In this document: piece after piece, positions 5,967 through 7,312 of the stretch
Layout: every line of letters starts with the position of its first letter
How positions within the stretch are numbered: the stretch's first letter is position 1
DNA from: Ignavibacteriales bacterium
GTDB taxonomy: Bacteria > Bacteroidota > Ignavibacteria > Ignavibacteriales > Ignavibacteriaceae
Direction of reading: 5' to 3'
Assembly (NCBI GenBank): GCA_003142915.1
Contig: PLNZ01000191.1
Coordinates: 1 to 7,312 of the forward strand
Length of the DNA stretch: 7,312 bases
The notes under the pieces: model-generated
What the model was told of the DNA's origin: nothing
Seen by the model: only the letters and a program-made list of their open reading frames with translations
The model's database searches: none
Program-made: the position numbers and the translations under genes

Positions 5967-6812
5967 ATGGATATTTTACAAAAATTTGTAATATTAACTT
6001 TGTTTTCACTTTCGCTTATGTCCGCTGATTTTGCACAGAGCAATAATTCCCGTACTGATTCAATTGATATAACTATTGTTGATTCATATGTTACTCCCGA
6101 AATACCGCATACTTTTCTTCTTACATTTTTTACGGATATTAACTGTAAATCCAAAGTAATAATCGATAAAAAGTATGAATATAATGTAGCGGATACATTG
6201 ACTACCAACCACAGCTTAGAAGTTGATTTAACAGGATTGAATTTTAAAACAAAATCAGTTCCGTTTACAATAATTATTCAGGATTCTACCGGCAAGGAAT
6301 ATAAAACCGGCGGTTTTGAATTTGAGCTGCCCGGCGAGGTGAAAATTCAAAGTGAATCGAACTTCATGTTGTTATGCTTATTTGGCGGGGCAGTATTTGC
6401 ACTCCCTGCTCCAACCTATATTTTGCAAAATGGTGAAAGTTATTTCAGTCTTACAAAAGAAATTCCTTTAGTTTCATTAAGATCTCCTGATTATACTTAT
6501 CCCATCGGGTATTTTTCTGCGGAATATTCCCACATATTTAAAGCTCCCGATCAAAACTTTTTCAGGCTGGGTTATAAACATATATTTTCGTCCCCGGTTA
6601 TAGAATATGTTTCCCCCGGGGTTAATTGGTTTACAACTTTTAAGGGTTTTAACGGTGTAAGTGCTGAGCTTTCGCTAGGATTGGTAAAAATATTTAATAC
6701 GTTTACAGTATATTCCCGTTACAGGTTTAACTTTCAGCCGGGTAACACTGGAAATAATTTCAATGAAATATCCATAGGACTGTACTCCAGTTTCTTCTCG
6801 GTTTATTTTTAA
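5967..6812 (+). CDS. Exported two-part protein of unknown function, probable outer-membrane barrel
   Basis: 281 residues from the chosen ATG. That start puts a signal peptide at the N-terminus (LQKFVILTLFSLSLMSADFAQ, cut probably after Ala-Gln at 24) and follows a candidate promoter; the frame is also open upstream to 5889, but the extra 26 residues would bury the signal. Residues 28-125 look like a soluble beta-sandwich domain with alternating strands (SIDITIVDSYV, SLEVDLTGL, PFTIIIQD). Residues 133-152 (NFMLLCLFGGAVFALPAPTY) are hydrophobic and could be a membrane segment or first strand. The rest is rich in aromatic strands (YFSAEYSHIF, FFRLGYKHIF, VSAELSLGLVKIF, FTVYSRYRFNF) and ends SSFFSVYF; a terminal Phe is the usual signal for outer-membrane barrel assembly. 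No named family was recognised. Convergent with the minus-strand UPF0158 gene. Confidence 0.78.
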   Translation: MDILQKFVILTLFSLSLMSADFAQSNNSRTDSIDITIVDSYVTPEIPHTFLLTFFTDINCKSKVIIDKKYEYNVADTLTTNHSLEVDLTGLNFKTKSVPFTIIIQDSTGKEYKTGGFEFELPGEVKIQSESNFMLLCLFGGAVFALPAPTYILQNGESYFSLTKEIPLVSLRSPDYTYPIGYFSAEYSHIFKAPDQNFFRLGYKHIFSSPVIEYVSPGVNWFTTFKGFNGVSAELSLGLVKIFNTFTVYSRYRFNFQPGNTGNNFNEISIGLYSSFFSVYF

Positions 6813-6835
6813 ATTGTATTTTTTAGTTAAATTAA

Positions 6836-6897
6836 CTCTGCGTTCTCTGTGCCTCTGCGAGGAAGTGTTTTTTAGCAGAGTCGCAAAGCCTGCAGAG
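6836..6897. repeat. CTCTGCG-type imperfect inverted repeat between convergent genes
   Basis: The arm 6836-6858 and the reverse complement of 6875-6897 match at 17 of 23 positions, with perfect CTCTGC/GCAGAG blocks at both ends of the arms, separated by a 16-base loop containing a run of six T. The 5' arm begins CTCTGCGTTCTCTGTGCCTC, a sequence type I recall as an interspersed intergenic repeat in several bacterial phyla. Lying 23 bp after one stop codon and 86 bp from the opposing one, it may serve as a two-way transcription terminator. AGTTAA/TTAACT at 6825-6837 forms a further small dyad at its left edge. Confidence 0.5.
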
Positions 6898-6983
6898 AGA
6901 TGAATGAATAAAATAGGATTATCCCCCTCAAATTGAATTTTGATTAATATTTACTTTAACCTCTAAACTTTGGCCTTTGAACT

Positions 6984-7312
6984 TTATTCCTGCAGCTTAT
7001 TATTATACCTGTCTAACTGTTCTTTCACCAATTCAATAAATTTAGAATTTCTAAACTCAAACCATTTCTCCCTGGTTTTTCCGGAATTATCTATTATAAT
7101 TTTAAAGTGCTTAAATGGTTTTGGATGATTTAAGCTGCGGAATAATTTAATGCGTAAGGCTTCATCTTTTATACCTTCTGCAAACTCTTCCATCATATTG
7201 AAAGATTCTTGAGAAGACATCGGGTCGAATTGCAAGTAATTATCGTACTTCTCATCAATTTCTTTGATATCATCTTCCCATTCTTCTTCACCTGCATAGA
7301 TATTATTATCAA
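6984..7312 (-). CDS. UPF0158 family protein, C-terminal part (5' end outside window)
   Basis: A minus-strand gene running off the right edge; 108 C-terminal residues are visible and the frame is open to base 7310. The stretch reads YAGEEEWEDDIKEIDEKYDN, then YLQFDPMSSQESFNMMEEFA, ALRIKLFRSLNHPKPFKHFK, a short loop, and EKWFEFRNSKFIELVKEQL. The pattern (S-S-x-E-S-F-x-x-M-E-x-F, a helical L-x-x-A/S-L-N, the P-F-x-x-F-K motif and W-F-x-F-R) fits the UPF0158 family as I remember it, a small acidic helical protein of unknown function. The TTG at 7233-7235 and the ATG just downstream are internal, because coding-like sequence continues beyond them. It converges with the exported-protein gene, so its promoter lies outside the window. 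No biochemical role can be assigned. Confidence 0.8.
   Translation of the reverse strand, partial: DNNIYAGEEEWEDDIKEIDEKYDNYLQFDPMSSQESFNMMEEFAEGIKDEALRIKLFRSLNHPKPFKHFKIIIDNSGKTREKWFEFRNSKFIELVKEQLDRYNNKLQE

Noticed and set aside
5801..6208. Minus-strand open frame of 135 codons
   Set aside because: It overlaps the end of the PLP-enzyme gene and the signal peptide of the exported-protein gene on the opposite strand; no motif and no sensible start context.
6955..6990. Repeated CTTTGRMCTTT-like phrases (AAACTTTGGCCTTTGAACTTT)
   Set aside because: The stretch holds only two imperfect short units, too little to call a tandem repeat.

Overview
The window is AT-rich, densely coding and carries mostly short intergenic DNA. 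Its gene content points to a Gram-negative bacterium of the Bacteroidota/Chlorobiota/Ignavibacteriota group. The pointers are two exported beta-rich (outer-membrane-type) proteins with Bacteroidota-like signal peptides, one stretch that fits the Bacteroidota promoter consensus (TTTG-N20-TAnnTTTG), and intergenic repeats of a kind common in that group. The Ignavibacteria are my best guess, but that is an inference from style, with no marker gene in the window to prove it.

Layout from left to right: (1) the body and C-terminus of a major facilitator superfamily transporter whose motifs resemble the MFSD1 group, running in from the left edge; (2) a 382-bp gap packed with inverted repeats, including two oppositely oriented copies of one hairpin unit that bracket about 220 bp (a REP-pair or MITE-like element); (3) an exported probable beta-barrel protein; (4) a 298-bp gap with a short GC-rich repeat; (5) the def-fmt pair (peptide deformylase and methionyl-tRNA formyltransferase), one base apart; (6) a 357-bp gap with an AT-rich stem-loop, a second GC-rich repeat and what looks like the decayed tail of a lost gene; (7) a PLP-dependent trans-sulfuration-family enzyme whose active-site residues match methionine gamma-lyase; (8) a second exported protein of unknown function, probably with an N-terminal beta domain and a C-terminal barrel; (9) a short convergent gap with a long imperfect inverted repeat; (10) on the minus strand, the C-terminal part of a UPF0158-family protein running off the right edge.

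The only clear functional unit is def-fmt: Fmt formylates initiator Met-tRNA and Def removes the formyl group from new proteins. The methionine gamma-lyase-like gene also concerns methionine, but it lies 357 bp away behind gene debris and repeats, so a shared operon is not supported. The left transporter, the two envelope proteins and the UPF0158 gene look like independent units.

I found no convincing novel multi-gene system. The points most worth a second look are the inverted repeat pair at 1279-1502, the gene remnant at 4281-4507, the methionine gamma-lyase-type active site and the uncharacterised envelope protein at 5967-6812.
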